Shown in pieces: positions 1 to 7,203 of a stretch of 46,579 nt of DNA (within the stretch, counting starts at the first letter, position 1; every line of letters begins with the position of its first letter). The stretch spans positions 1 through 46,579 of the forward strand of contig JAGXIL010000077.1 of NCBI GenBank assembly GCA_024635655.1. The letters are read 5' to 3'. The position numbers and the translations under genes are program-made. The DNA is from Gillisia sp. GTDB taxonomy: Bacteria; Bacteroidota; Bacteroidia; Flavobacteriales; Flavobacteriaceae. Under the pieces are notes generated by a model that saw only the letters and a list, made by a program, of their open reading frames with translations, was not told the origin of the DNA and searched no databases.

Positions 1-969
1 GCCGGTAAAAGCTTTTGTGGAACTGGTCTCCGGGATGTTCTCAAAGATCCTTTTTATAGCCTGACTTTCAGAAAGATCATTATTTTTGGTTGCGGTTCCG
101 TGGGCGTTGATAAGATCTATATGACCTGATGCAATTCCTGCAATTTGCAAAGCCTTTTCCATTGCCATAAAAGCACCTTCCCCGGTTTCCGAAGAAGCAG
201 TCTGGTGCCAGGCATCATTAGAGTTTCCATAGCCCGTTACCCTTCCCAGGATTTGTTTGTCCTCTATAATATCTTCGGCTTCCAAAATTAAAAAGGCAGC
301 TCCTTCTCCAAGATTTAGCCCGTTACGGTTTTGGTCAAAGGGTTTACAGCTTTCAGAAGAAAGGATCATCAGGGAATTAAATCCATTCAGGGTGAATTTC
401 GTTAGGCAATCTGTTCCTCCAACCACTACCCGCTTCAGTTTCCCGGCTTTGATCATCCTGGCCCCCAGCATTATTGCGTTAGCTGAAGAAGAACAGGCGG
501 TACTTATCGTAGTGACAAATCCCTGCAATTTTAAATAATTTGCTATTTGAGTAGTGGTAAATCCGGGATGCTGAGCCTGAATAAACCTTCTGTTAGAATT
601 TTTTTCAGGATATTCCTTAAAATATTTCTCGGTCATATCCATTCCACCCACACTACCTGCACAAATAAAGCCTGTTTCTTTAAGATCTTTATCTTGCAAA
701 TTTGCCTGTATTATAGCTTCTTTGGCAGCAACAGCGCCTAAAAGAGCAGCACGGCTGAAAGCATGTCCTGCAGGTAAATGCATTTCTTTGGATAAGGAAT
801 CATTAGAAATTTTGATTTCTCCCACCGGAAGATGCGAAAGCCGTGTGTTGAGGATTTCCGGAAAAGAAATACCGTGGGTTTCCGTCAGAAGCGAGTTGTA
901 ATTCTCCCCGACATTGCTCCCTATTGAAGAAATAATTCCCATTCCGGTAACAGCAATCCCTTTTTCCAT
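1..969 (-). CDS. beta-ketoacyl-ACP synthase (KS1), 3' end cut by window edge
   Basis: FabF-type condensing enzyme of the aryl-polyene/flexirubin locus. The minus-strand frame opens with ATG at 967-969 and stays open for 323 codons to the edge, so about 80 C-terminal residues are missing. The nucleophile cysteine sits in STACSSSANAI, the first catalytic histidine in INAHGTAT, and the sequence stops at KAFTG, just before the expected second GH histidine. The gene starts 3 nt after the acyl carrier protein stop codon, so the two are co-transcribed and probably coupled. Together with KS2 and the short KS-like protein it would perform decarboxylative chain extension on the ACP. Family assignment is secure. 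Which of the aryl-polyene ketosynthase roles (initiating or extending) it has cannot be told from sequence alone. Confidence 0.93.
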   Translation of the reverse strand, partial: MEKGIAVTGMGIISSIGSNVGENYNSLLTETHGISFPEILNTRLSHLPVGEIKISNDSLSKEMHLPAGHAFSRAALLGAVAAKEAIIQANLQDKDLKETGFICAGSVGGMDMTEKYFKEYPEKNSNRRFIQAQHPGFTTTQIANYLKLQGFVTTISTACSSSANAIMLGARMIKAGKLKRVVVGGTDCLTKFTLNGFNSLMILSSESCKPFDQNRNGLNLGEGAAFLILEAEDIIEDKQILGRVTGYGNSNDAWHQTASSETGEGAFMAMEKALQIAGIASGHIDLINAHGTATKNNDLSESQAIKRIFENIPETSSTKAFTG

Positions 970-972
970 GAA

Positions 973-1230
973 TTATTTTGTACGGTTGGCCTCGATGTAA
1001 TTGGCCATTTTATCAATGGAGACAAAGATCTCCTTGCCCTGCTGTGGTTCGGTTAATTTAATGCCGTAATCTTTTTCCAGCAGCACGATAAGCTCCAGGG
1101 CATCTATAGAATCCAGTCCCAGGCCATCGCCAAAAAGGGGTTCTTCATTAGATATATCCTTCACCTCCAGCTCTTCCAAATTTAACTGTTCTATAATACT
1201 TTTCTTTAACTCTGCACGTAAGTCACTCAT
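973..1230 (-). CDS. acyl carrier protein
   Basis: An 85-residue acyl carrier protein. The phosphopantetheine attachment serine is in GLGLDSIDALEL, the usual DSL-type motif with Ile for Leu, in a small acidic predicted four-helix protein. It would carry the growing polyene chain between the ketosynthases, reductase and dehydratase of this operon. The start overlaps the stop of the upstream KS-like gene by 8 nt (ATGAGTGA, 1223-1230), which indicates translational coupling. Aryl-polyene loci usually carry two ACPs; only this one is in the window. It is a pathway-specific ACP rather than the housekeeping one, judged by context. Confidence 0.95.
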   Translation of the reverse strand: MSDLRAELKKSIIEQLNLEELEVKDISNEEPLFGDGLGLDSIDALELIVLLEKDYGIKLTEPQQGKEIFVSIDKMANYIEANRTK

Positions 1231-1828
1231 CCTTAAATAGGTATAATTCTTCTAAATTTTCTTTTGAAAAGGAAATTTCCCCTTCATTCGAGATCAGGCA
1301 CAAAAATACATCATATCTGTCGTTTTTCAATTCTATCCAGCCACAAACCACTTCCCCGGCCTTGTTCAGATCCAATAAAATTTCTGTATAATTATGTATT
1401 AGACCGGAGTCGAACGTTTTAGAAATGAAAAAGGCATTTTCACTTTGCAAACCATACTTTATACTGATCTCCCCGGAAATTATATTTGGCAGCGTATAGA
1501 CGAAAACGGAAGGAGAAACACCCTTACCCATTGAGTTTTGGTGAATTTTATCGGTTTCAAGACTTGAGGCGGAATTGGAAAACACCAAAGCAGTTTCCGG
1601 ATGGATCTTGCGGCCTTTTAAGAGTACTTCAGTTGCAATAGTCCCCAGTTTACAGAGGCTGTCCATTTTATAGAATTTAGGATAGGACATATTAAAACTG
1701 CTGTAGGCATTTTTCAAAAAAGAGTTCAGATCTTCTGATCTTTCTTCGGAAAATATTTGCTCCCTACCCTTGTAGATCTTGTGGTTTTTGATCTTTACAA
1801 AATTTGTGATCCTGTAGTCCCTATTCAT
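1223..1828 (-). CDS. short ketosynthase-like protein (Ketoacyl-synt_2 type)
   Basis: A protein of about 201 residues beginning at M-N-R-D-Y. I prefer this ATG at 1826-1828 because it gives an 8-nt overlap ATGAATAG with the KS2 stop, the same style as the next junction; an upstream ATG at 1870 would add 14 residues inside KS2. The stretch TALVFSNSASSLETD and the later LPNIISGEISI resemble the N-terminal half of ketosynthases (PF13723-like). The region where the nucleophile cysteine should sit reads SENAFFIS, so no catalytic Cys is visible. In described aryl-polyene systems a small ketosynthase-like partner (ApeC) acts as a chain-length-factor-like subunit of the active ketosynthase. That role is inferred here from size, missing Cys and adjacency to KS2. 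Confidence 0.8.
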   Translation of the reverse strand: MNRDYRITNFVKIKNHKIYKGREQIFSEERSEDLNSFLKNAYSSFNMSYPKFYKMDSLCKLGTIATEVLLKGRKIHPETALVFSNSASSLETDKIHQNSMGKGVSPSVFVYTLPNIISGEISIKYGLQSENAFFISKTFDSGLIHNYTEILLDLNKAGEVVCGWIELKNDRYDVFLCLISNEGEISFSKENLEELYLFKDE

Positions 1829-2969
1829 CTTCCTGCTTTTTAAAGACCAAAGCCAGATTACATCCTCCAAAACCTGAGGCGGTCTTCAGAGCGTGCTTAA
1901 GCGGTTTTTTCTGCAACTCCGTAATCACATTTACAGGTTGAGTAACTCCTGAACCTTCGTAATTAAGAGAAGGATATAGCTCATCATTAAGCAGGGCGTG
2001 TTTGGTGAGGATACTTTCAACTAAAGCCGATGCCCCCAGGGTGTGGCCGTAGTATGCTTTGTAACTGTTCAGGGGAACATCCTGTAAACTGCTACGGGTA
2101 AAGGCTACAGCTTCCATTTCATCATTAAATACAGTTCCGGTGCCGTGAGCAGAAATATAATCTATGTCTTTCGCAGTGACCCCGGCTTCATTTAAGGCAT
2201 TTTTTACGCTTTTAAACAGACCTTCCCCGGTTCTGGATGGACCCGAAATATGATTGGCATCATTTGCTGAAGCATCTCCTGTTATTTCAATATTTATTGG
2301 TTTCAAAGGTTTCTTAGAGGTCATCAAAACTGCCGCAGCGGCTTCCCCCAGGTTGATGCCGGTTCGGTTATGAGAAAACGGCTTGCATGGCTGGTCACTA
2401 ATGGCATGAAATGACTGAAATCCCGAAACCACAAAATCTGAAACCACATCTCCTCCCACTACTAACACATTTTCAACTTTCTTTGCCTGAATGTATCTTT
2501 TGGCTACTGCAAGCGCAAGGCCTCCGGACACGCAGGCATTAGAGATCACAAGAGGCTCCCGGCTGAATTGAAAAAAATCTTTTATAACTTTTGCTAATTC
2601 CGTGAGGTGCACCCGCTTATCAGGAAAACCGGGATTTTCCTGCAATAGGTCTATATTACCCTTTGTAGTGGAAATAATTAATTCTGTTTTAGAAAGATCC
2701 AGATCCTCATTTTGAGACAGTACTTTTTGTACGGCCAGGATCATCATCTTTTCCAGTTTTGTGAATGAGGAAAGATCTCCGATCTCTGCAGAAGCCTTAT
2801 CTATAGTAGATTTTTCTATTATACCTGCATAGAACCCCCCGGAATCAAACAAGGAATTATTATGCAATTTTAAACCGGAAATTCCATTTTTAATTGCGGT
2901 TAGATTTTCTGTGGTAGAAAAACCAAGTGGAGAAATAATTGCATCATCAAGGAGGTACACATTAGTCAT
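1821..2969 (-). CDS. beta-ketoacyl-ACP synthase (KS2)
   Basis: A 382-residue FabF-like ketosynthase. The nucleophile Cys is in ISNACVSGGLALA, the first His in YISAHGTGTVFND and the second in YYGHTLGASA, so the Cys-His-His set is intact. It is slightly shorter than FabF (about 410). The gene abuts the thioesterase stop (2970) and overlaps the short KS-like gene by 8 nt, which suggests a coupled KS/partner pair made in equal amounts. Likely role: repeated chain extension of the ACP-bound aryl polyene. Which of the two ketosynthases makes the early or late extensions is not resolvable here. Confidence 0.92.
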   Translation of the reverse strand: MTNVYLLDDAIISPLGFSTTENLTAIKNGISGLKLHNNSLFDSGGFYAGIIEKSTIDKASAEIGDLSSFTKLEKMMILAVQKVLSQNEDLDLSKTELIISTTKGNIDLLQENPGFPDKRVHLTELAKVIKDFFQFSREPLVISNACVSGGLALAVAKRYIQAKKVENVLVVGGDVVSDFVVSGFQSFHAISDQPCKPFSHNRTGINLGEAAAAVLMTSKKPLKPINIEITGDASANDANHISGPSRTGEGLFKSVKNALNEAGVTAKDIDYISAHGTGTVFNDEMEAVAFTRSSLQDVPLNSYKAYYGHTLGASALVESILTKHALLNDELYPSLNYEGSGVTQPVNVITELQKKPLKHALKTASGFGGCNLALVFKKQEDE

Positions 2970-3392
2970 TTATATCAATCCCATTTTCTGCTTCCAATCT
3001 AGGAAAAAAGGTGGATTAACCAAGATCAATTCTTCTTTTTCATTTAAAAAAACCTGGACGGTTTGCCCCGTACAAATCAATTTATTCTCTTTTAAGATCC
3101 TGTAGTTGAAGATGATCTTCGCAGCTTCTGAATTTTGAAAAGAAGTTTCTATTTCAAAACGATCTCCATATTTTAATGGTAATTTATGCTCACAATGAGA
3201 TAAAACAATAGGGGTGGAAAATCTATTTTTTTTGGCATCCATGTAAGAGATCCCGTGGATACGACCAAATTCTTCCCGGCCCTCTTCAAAATATTTTAGG
3301 TAATTTCCATGCCATACAATTTGCAGGGGGTCACACTCATTAAACCGCACCCTTAGGGAAGTTGTGGTACTTAAACCGTCCTTTGCAGCCAT
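2970..3392 (-). CDS. hotdog thioesterase (YbgC/4-hydroxybenzoyl-CoA thioesterase type)
   Basis: A 140-residue single-hotdog protein. The N-terminal motif NECDPLQIVWHGNYLKYFEE is the YbgC-type active-site segment, with the Asp of CDP as the expected catalytic acid and the HGNY helix start. Start codon overlaps the dehydratase stop by 1 nt (TAATG at 3390-3394), and the stop directly abuts KS2. In aryl-polyene/flexirubin loci a thioesterase of this kind is a standard member, thought to release or proof-read acyl thioesters. Substrate is inferred from context only. Confidence 0.85.
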   Translation of the reverse strand: MAAKDGLSTTTSLRVRFNECDPLQIVWHGNYLKYFEEGREEFGRIHGISYMDAKKNRFSTPIVLSHCEHKLPLKYGDRFEIETSFQNSEAAKIIFNYRILKENKLICTGQTVQVFLNEKEELILVNPPFFLDWKQKMGLI

Positions 3393-3841
3393 TAATCTAC
3401 AGTAACAGTTTTCATTTCTGAACGGGCGATCACAATCCCTGCTTCATTTTCAGTTACTGCAGAAACTGAGGTCACGTTCATGATCTCGTGAAGGATCTCC
3501 ACATGAGTTTTCAACCGGCAACCGGCCTCAGGAAGCTCGAGGATCTCAACAGATTTAATGACACCAATAAATCCGGTTTTTGGCTTTTCCAGACCGGCCA
3601 GGAATCCATGGTAGCCTCTGTGCAGTGACATGCTTTGCGCCATATGTTCAATGAGTCCGGGTTCAGAAAAAAATCCTTCCTCCACAAGAATATTGTCTTC
3701 AGGAATACTGAAACCGGTGGTTCCTGTCAACTGAGTATATTCATATAAGGTGTCAACCATAACAAAAGGGGGCCTTTGCGGAATCAATTGAAGAATTTTA
3801 TCTGCAGTAATAATAGGTTCTTTGAGTAAATTTTCCTCCAT
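3392..3841 (-). CDS. FabZ-like 3-hydroxyacyl-ACP dehydratase, catalytic His replaced
   Basis: A 149-residue hotdog protein with a FabZ-like layout. IPQRPPFVMVDTL aligns with the FabZ signature LPHRxPFLLVD, but the catalytic histidine is glutamine. The second catalytic position is kept as Glu in EPGLIEHMAQS. It lies 2 nt after the acyltransferase gene and overlaps the thioesterase by 1 nt. Known family role: removal of water from 3-hydroxyacyl-ACP to give the conjugated double bonds of the polyene. With His replaced it may be a non-catalytic partner of another dehydratase; heterodimeric dehydratases (ApeI/ApeP) are described for aryl polyenes. No second dehydratase is in the window, but the operon continues past the left edge. 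Confidence 0.8.
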   Translation of the reverse strand: MEENLLKEPIITADKILQLIPQRPPFVMVDTLYEYTQLTGTTGFSIPEDNILVEEGFFSEPGLIEHMAQSMSLHRGYHGFLAGLEKPKTGFIGVIKSVEILELPEAGCRLKTHVEILHEIMNVTSVSAVTENEAGIVIARSEMKTVTVD

Positions 3842-3843
3842 AG

Positions 3844-4728
3844 CTATGTTTTATTATGGTCGTTCCAGAAATCATAGTAATTATACCACTGATGCGGATA
3901 TTTTTTCACCATGGATTCGAGGTTATGAAGATACAATTTTAATAATTCTTTTCCGGTGGATTCTTTCCCTCCTGCAGGCCTGGCAAAAAAATGGTAGTGG
4001 AAATCCTTCTCCCTCATGATATGTACAATGAGCGCAGGTATATTGTTGCGGGAAGCGAGCTTAAATGGTCCCTGGGGGAATTTTGCTTCCTTTCCCAGAA
4101 AATCCAAATGGTAAATTTTCGAATTCTTTACATACCTGTCTGCAGCAAAAACCAGTAATTCATTACGTTGAAGCGCTTCTCTCATTTTAAAGATATGAGA
4201 AAGGTCATCTCGCAGAACTATGGTATTAAGTGTTGATTTTCCGGTGACAGATTCAAGGTAATTCTTTATCTGCTTGTGCTCAAAATCTGTCATTACCAGG
4301 TTGACTACCGCGGGATCATGATAGTCATCAAAAAAATGCCTTGCCAGGTTAAAATTTCCAATATGAGCCGTGAGCAGAATACCTCCCTTTTTCTGTTTCA
4401 GTAGATCTTTTATATGTTCAATTCCGTCAAATTCGAAGGTGAATTTTTCCCTTTGGCCAGATGCGATGGCAATCCGGTCCAGCTGGATCTTTCCGAAAGT
4501 AAAATAACTTATGTACACATTTGCGGCTGCCCTTAAGGGAGAATAATTGAGGCGTTTTCTAAAAAGATAGTAGGTGCTGCGGGTTGAGCTGAAGGAAAAT
4601 ACAATAAAATAGGCAGCTACAAACCATAGAACAAAATATGAAAAGTACAGTCCAAAAGTCCTGATCAAAAAAACATAAATTTTTAGACCAAGGACAGTAC
4701 CTCTTGACTTGCCGTGCCAGTTTGCCAT
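3844..4728 (-). CDS. LpxL/HtrB-like lipid acyltransferase
   Basis: A 294-residue protein with a hydrophobic segment at about residues 20-50 (membrane anchor) followed by a lysophospholipid-acyltransferase-type domain. The catalytic block reads TAHIGNFNLA; family members normally have His-x4-Glu, and here it is His-x4-Asn. Later AADRYVKN and the PQGPFKLA segment match the LpxL layout. The start overlaps the reductase stop by 1 nt (TAATG). Acyltransferases of this family are regular members of aryl-polyene and flexirubin loci and are thought to attach the pigment acyl chain to a lipid or partner alcohol in the membrane. Specific substrate is inferred. Confidence 0.82.
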   Translation of the reverse strand: MANWHGKSRGTVLGLKIYVFLIRTFGLYFSYFVLWFVAAYFIVFSFSSTRSTYYLFRKRLNYSPLRAAANVYISYFTFGKIQLDRIAIASGQREKFTFEFDGIEHIKDLLKQKKGGILLTAHIGNFNLARHFFDDYHDPAVVNLVMTDFEHKQIKNYLESVTGKSTLNTIVLRDDLSHIFKMREALQRNELLVFAADRYVKNSKIYHLDFLGKEAKFPQGPFKLASRNNIPALIVHIMREKDFHYHFFARPAGGKESTGKELLKLYLHNLESMVKKYPHQWYNYYDFWNDHNKT

Positions 4729-5465
4729 TATGAATACAAGCCCCCGTTAATATTTATAACTTCCCCCGTGATATAGGAAGCATTTCTGGAGGCTAAGAAT
4801 GCAACCAGGCTGGCTACTTCTTCTGCTTCTCCAAAACGATTTAGGGGAATGAGTTTTTTAAGTTCCTGCTCATCCAGATCTGCAGTCATATTTGAAGTTA
4901 TAAAACCGGGAGCAACAGCATTAACAGTAATCTTTCTTTTTCCAATTTCCTGGGCCAGGGCTTTGGTGGCTGCAATCACCCCTCCTTTGGCAGCAGAGTA
5001 ATTTACCTGCCCGGCATTGCCTTTTAATCCTGAAAGAGAAACAATATTTATAATGCGCCCGTAACGTTGGGTAAGCATATTTTTTAGCAGTGGCTGAGTG
5101 ACATTGAAAAATCCGGAAAGGGAAGTGTCTATCACACTATGCCAATCTTCAGTCTTAGTCCATAAGAATAGCCCATCTTTAGTTATTCCCGCATTATTGA
5201 TGATAACTTCGACGATGGCATCAGGATTCTGTTGTGCCCAGGCTTCTAGTTTGGAGTTTACTTCAGGGGCATTGGTTACATCGCATTGTAACAGATCGCA
5301 CGAAACCCCTTCAGCTTTTATTAAATGTTGAATATCTTCAGCAGCAGCTTTATTTGAATTATAATTGAGCAGAATGTGGTAACCCAATTCAGAAGCAAGT
5401 TTTAAAGCAATTGCTTTTCCAATGCCTCCGGTCCCTCCTGTTATCATAGCGAATTTTTGTTTCAT
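4728..5465 (-). CDS. 3-oxoacyl-ACP reductase (FabG-like SDR)
   Basis: A 245-residue short-chain dehydrogenase. I chose the ATG at 5463-5465 giving M-K-Q-K-F-A-M-I-T-G-G; an in-frame ATG at 5504 would add 13 unlike residues. Motifs in order: TGGTGGIGKAIA (NADP-binding), NNAG, catalytic Ser in NIVSLSGLKG, and YSAAK with catalytic Tyr and Lys. It is the first gene of the tight operon running down to KS1, 111 bp after the ammonia-lyase stop, so an internal promoter is possible. Role: NADPH-dependent reduction of 3-ketoacyl-ACP during polyene elongation. Many FabG-like SDRs exist, so the pathway assignment rests on the operon. Confidence 0.9.
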   Translation of the reverse strand: MKQKFAMITGGTGGIGKAIALKLASELGYHILLNYNSNKAAAEDIQHLIKAEGVSCDLLQCDVTNAPEVNSKLEAWAQQNPDAIVEVIINNAGITKDGLFLWTKTEDWHSVIDTSLSGFFNVTQPLLKNMLTQRYGRIINIVSLSGLKGNAGQVNYSAAKGGVIAATKALAQEIGKRKITVNAVAPGFITSNMTADLDEQELKKLIPLNRFGEAEEVASLVAFLASRNASYITGEVININGGLYS

Positions 5466-5576
5466 ATTTCCAAAGCCTCCAGTACCAGAACACCGGTACT
5501 TCAAATTTTTATTTTAATTTTTTAAACCCTGTACACCCCCGGGATTAATGTTTAATACGATCTTTAGAATCGGTAA

Positions 5577-7109
5577 TTAATAAGCCTCATTTGCTTTCAA
5601 ATATTTTCTTACCGTTTCCAGGGTGGATGACAACGGGATATCATCTTTTATTTCAGGAATTATATTTTTGAAGATCTCCACTTTTTCTTTGGTCTTACCC
5701 GAAAGGTTACCGTTGAACTGAAGGTATCGCAAAGCCTGCATAATGGTTACCACCTCTACAGCCAGTACCTCAAAGGCATTGTCGATAACCGTTTTCGTGG
5801 TGTTTGCCGCATTGGTACCCATACTTACTATATCCTGATTGTCATTATTATTGGGAATACTGTGAATATACATGGAGGTGGAAAGCATTTGATTTTCGGC
5901 AGTTGTGGAGACCGCACTGAACTGTGCCCCCTGCATTCCAAAATTTAATCCCAGTTTTCCAAGGTTTACAAAGGGAGGGAGTATATTGTTGAGTTTGTTA
6001 TTCAGTAAATAATTCAACTGCCTTTCAGCCAACATACTTAATTTGGTGATCACCAACTTCAGCTTATCCATTTCCAGGGCTACATAATCTCCGTGAAAAT
6101 TTCCGCCGTGATAAACCTGCTTTCGGTCAACATCGATTATAGGGTTGTCATTGGCAGAATTTACCTCCTCGAGCAATATTCTGCGGGCATTTTCTATAGT
6201 GTCATATACCGGGCCTAAAACCTGGGGAACGCAACGCAGACTGTAATATTCCTGGACCTTTTCTTTGAAATAATCGTTTTCAGGATCTTTACCGCTGTAT
6301 AAATGCTGGTTCCGGTCACGGGTGAGCTTACTGTCCTTTAGATGGTCCCGCATCATCCCAGCAATCATTTGTTGCCCTACATGTAATTTTGCGCTGTTTA
6401 GTTCTGAAGAAAGGTGATCATCGTAAGCCTCCACGATCTCATTAATTGCCGCTGAACAGAAGACAGACCAGTGGAGTAAACGTTGAGCGTAAATAATATT
6501 GACAATGCCAATCCCGGTCATCGCAGAAGTACCGTTCATTAGCGCCAGCCCTTCACGGAGTTCTACTTTTACCGGCTCTATATTTTCCTCAGCAAAGACT
6601 TCGGTAGTCATCCTGCGGTTACCTTTATGTAAAACCTCACCCTCTCCAATCAATACAATCGCAAGGTGTGCGAGCTGTATAAGGTCTCCAGAGGCTCCCA
6701 CCCCGCCATGTTCATAGATCAGGGGAGTTATATTTTTATTAATAAGTGCCTGCATGGTCACTACGGCAGAAGGATGGATCCCAGATTTCCCCAGGGCCAG
6801 CGTATTGAGGCGGGCAAGCATCAGCGATTTCACATAAAGCGGTTCAAGGATCTTACCCATTCCTGAAGCGTGGCTCCGTATAAGATTGTATTGTAATTGT
6901 TTTCGGTCCTTATCTTTGATCTTGTATTGCGCCATGGGTCCAAACCCGGTGTTGACCCCATAGATCACCTTGTTCTCTGAGAATTCCCTTAGAAATTCAA
7001 AGCTTTTGGAGATCCTTTGCATAACCTCGGCGTCGAGTTCAATTTCTTCATTCAGGAAAAGCACCCGGAAAAAGCATTGGAAGTCAAGGGCATCTTTTAT
7101 GTGGAGCAT
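5577..7109 (-). CDS. tyrosine ammonia-lyase (aromatic amino acid ammonia-lyase)
   Basis: A 510-residue MIO-dependent lyase that would convert L-tyrosine to 4-coumarate and ammonia, the usual starter acid for aryl polyenes and flexirubins. Seen directly: catalytic Tyr50 in IYGVNTGFG, the His80 selectivity position in RSHASG, the self-cyclising Ala139-Ser140-Gly141 of GVGASGD, and NDNQDIVSM near residue 425. In histidine ammonia-lyases that last segment carries Glu (QEDHVS); here it is Gln425, which argues against histidine as substrate. The N-terminus matches my recollection of Flavobacterium johnsoniae TAL in length up to the NKVIYG block, supporting the ATG at 7109. The gene diverges from the halogenase-like gene and reads toward the pigment operon. 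Confidence 0.92.
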   Translation of the reverse strand: MLHIKDALDFQCFFRVLFLNEEIELDAEVMQRISKSFEFLREFSENKVIYGVNTGFGPMAQYKIKDKDRKQLQYNLIRSHASGMGKILEPLYVKSLMLARLNTLALGKSGIHPSAVVTMQALINKNITPLIYEHGGVGASGDLIQLAHLAIVLIGEGEVLHKGNRRMTTEVFAEENIEPVKVELREGLALMNGTSAMTGIGIVNIIYAQRLLHWSVFCSAAINEIVEAYDDHLSSELNSAKLHVGQQMIAGMMRDHLKDSKLTRDRNQHLYSGKDPENDYFKEKVQEYYSLRCVPQVLGPVYDTIENARRILLEEVNSANDNPIIDVDRKQVYHGGNFHGDYVALEMDKLKLVITKLSMLAERQLNYLLNNKLNNILPPFVNLGKLGLNFGMQGAQFSAVSTTAENQMLSTSMYIHSIPNNNDNQDIVSMGTNAANTTKTVIDNAFEVLAVEVVTIMQALRYLQFNGNLSGKTKEKVEIFKNIIPEIKDDIPLSSTLETVRKYLKANEAY

Positions 7110-7168
7110 AGGGTAAAATCCTTCAAATTGGGGTTACTGATCTTTCCGGAGTATGTTAAAACTCTTAA

Positions 7169-7176
7169 CAAATGTA
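7169..7176 (-). promoter_or_regulatory. possible -7 element for the tyrosine ammonia-lyase gene
   Basis: On the minus strand this reads TACATTTG, a perfect match to the Bacteroidota -7 consensus TAnnTTTG. It would start transcription about 50 nt before the lyase ATG. No well-spaced TTG was found at -33, so the call is tentative. A weaker TATATTTA at 7178-7185 on the plus strand could serve the divergent halogenase-like gene. Confidence 0.4.
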
Positions 7177-7203
7177 CTATATTTACCGCGCAAATGGAAT
7201 GGA

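Noticed and set aside
5478..5525. Inverted repeat GTACC/GGTAC between the ammonia-lyase and fabG-like genes as a terminator
   Set aside because: Stem is only five bases and the T-rich flank is on the wrong side for minus-strand transcription.
7153..7203. N-terminal extension of the halogenase-like protein
   Set aside because: The 17 residues precede a normal flavoprotein start at 7204 and overlap the promoter region of the divergent lyase.
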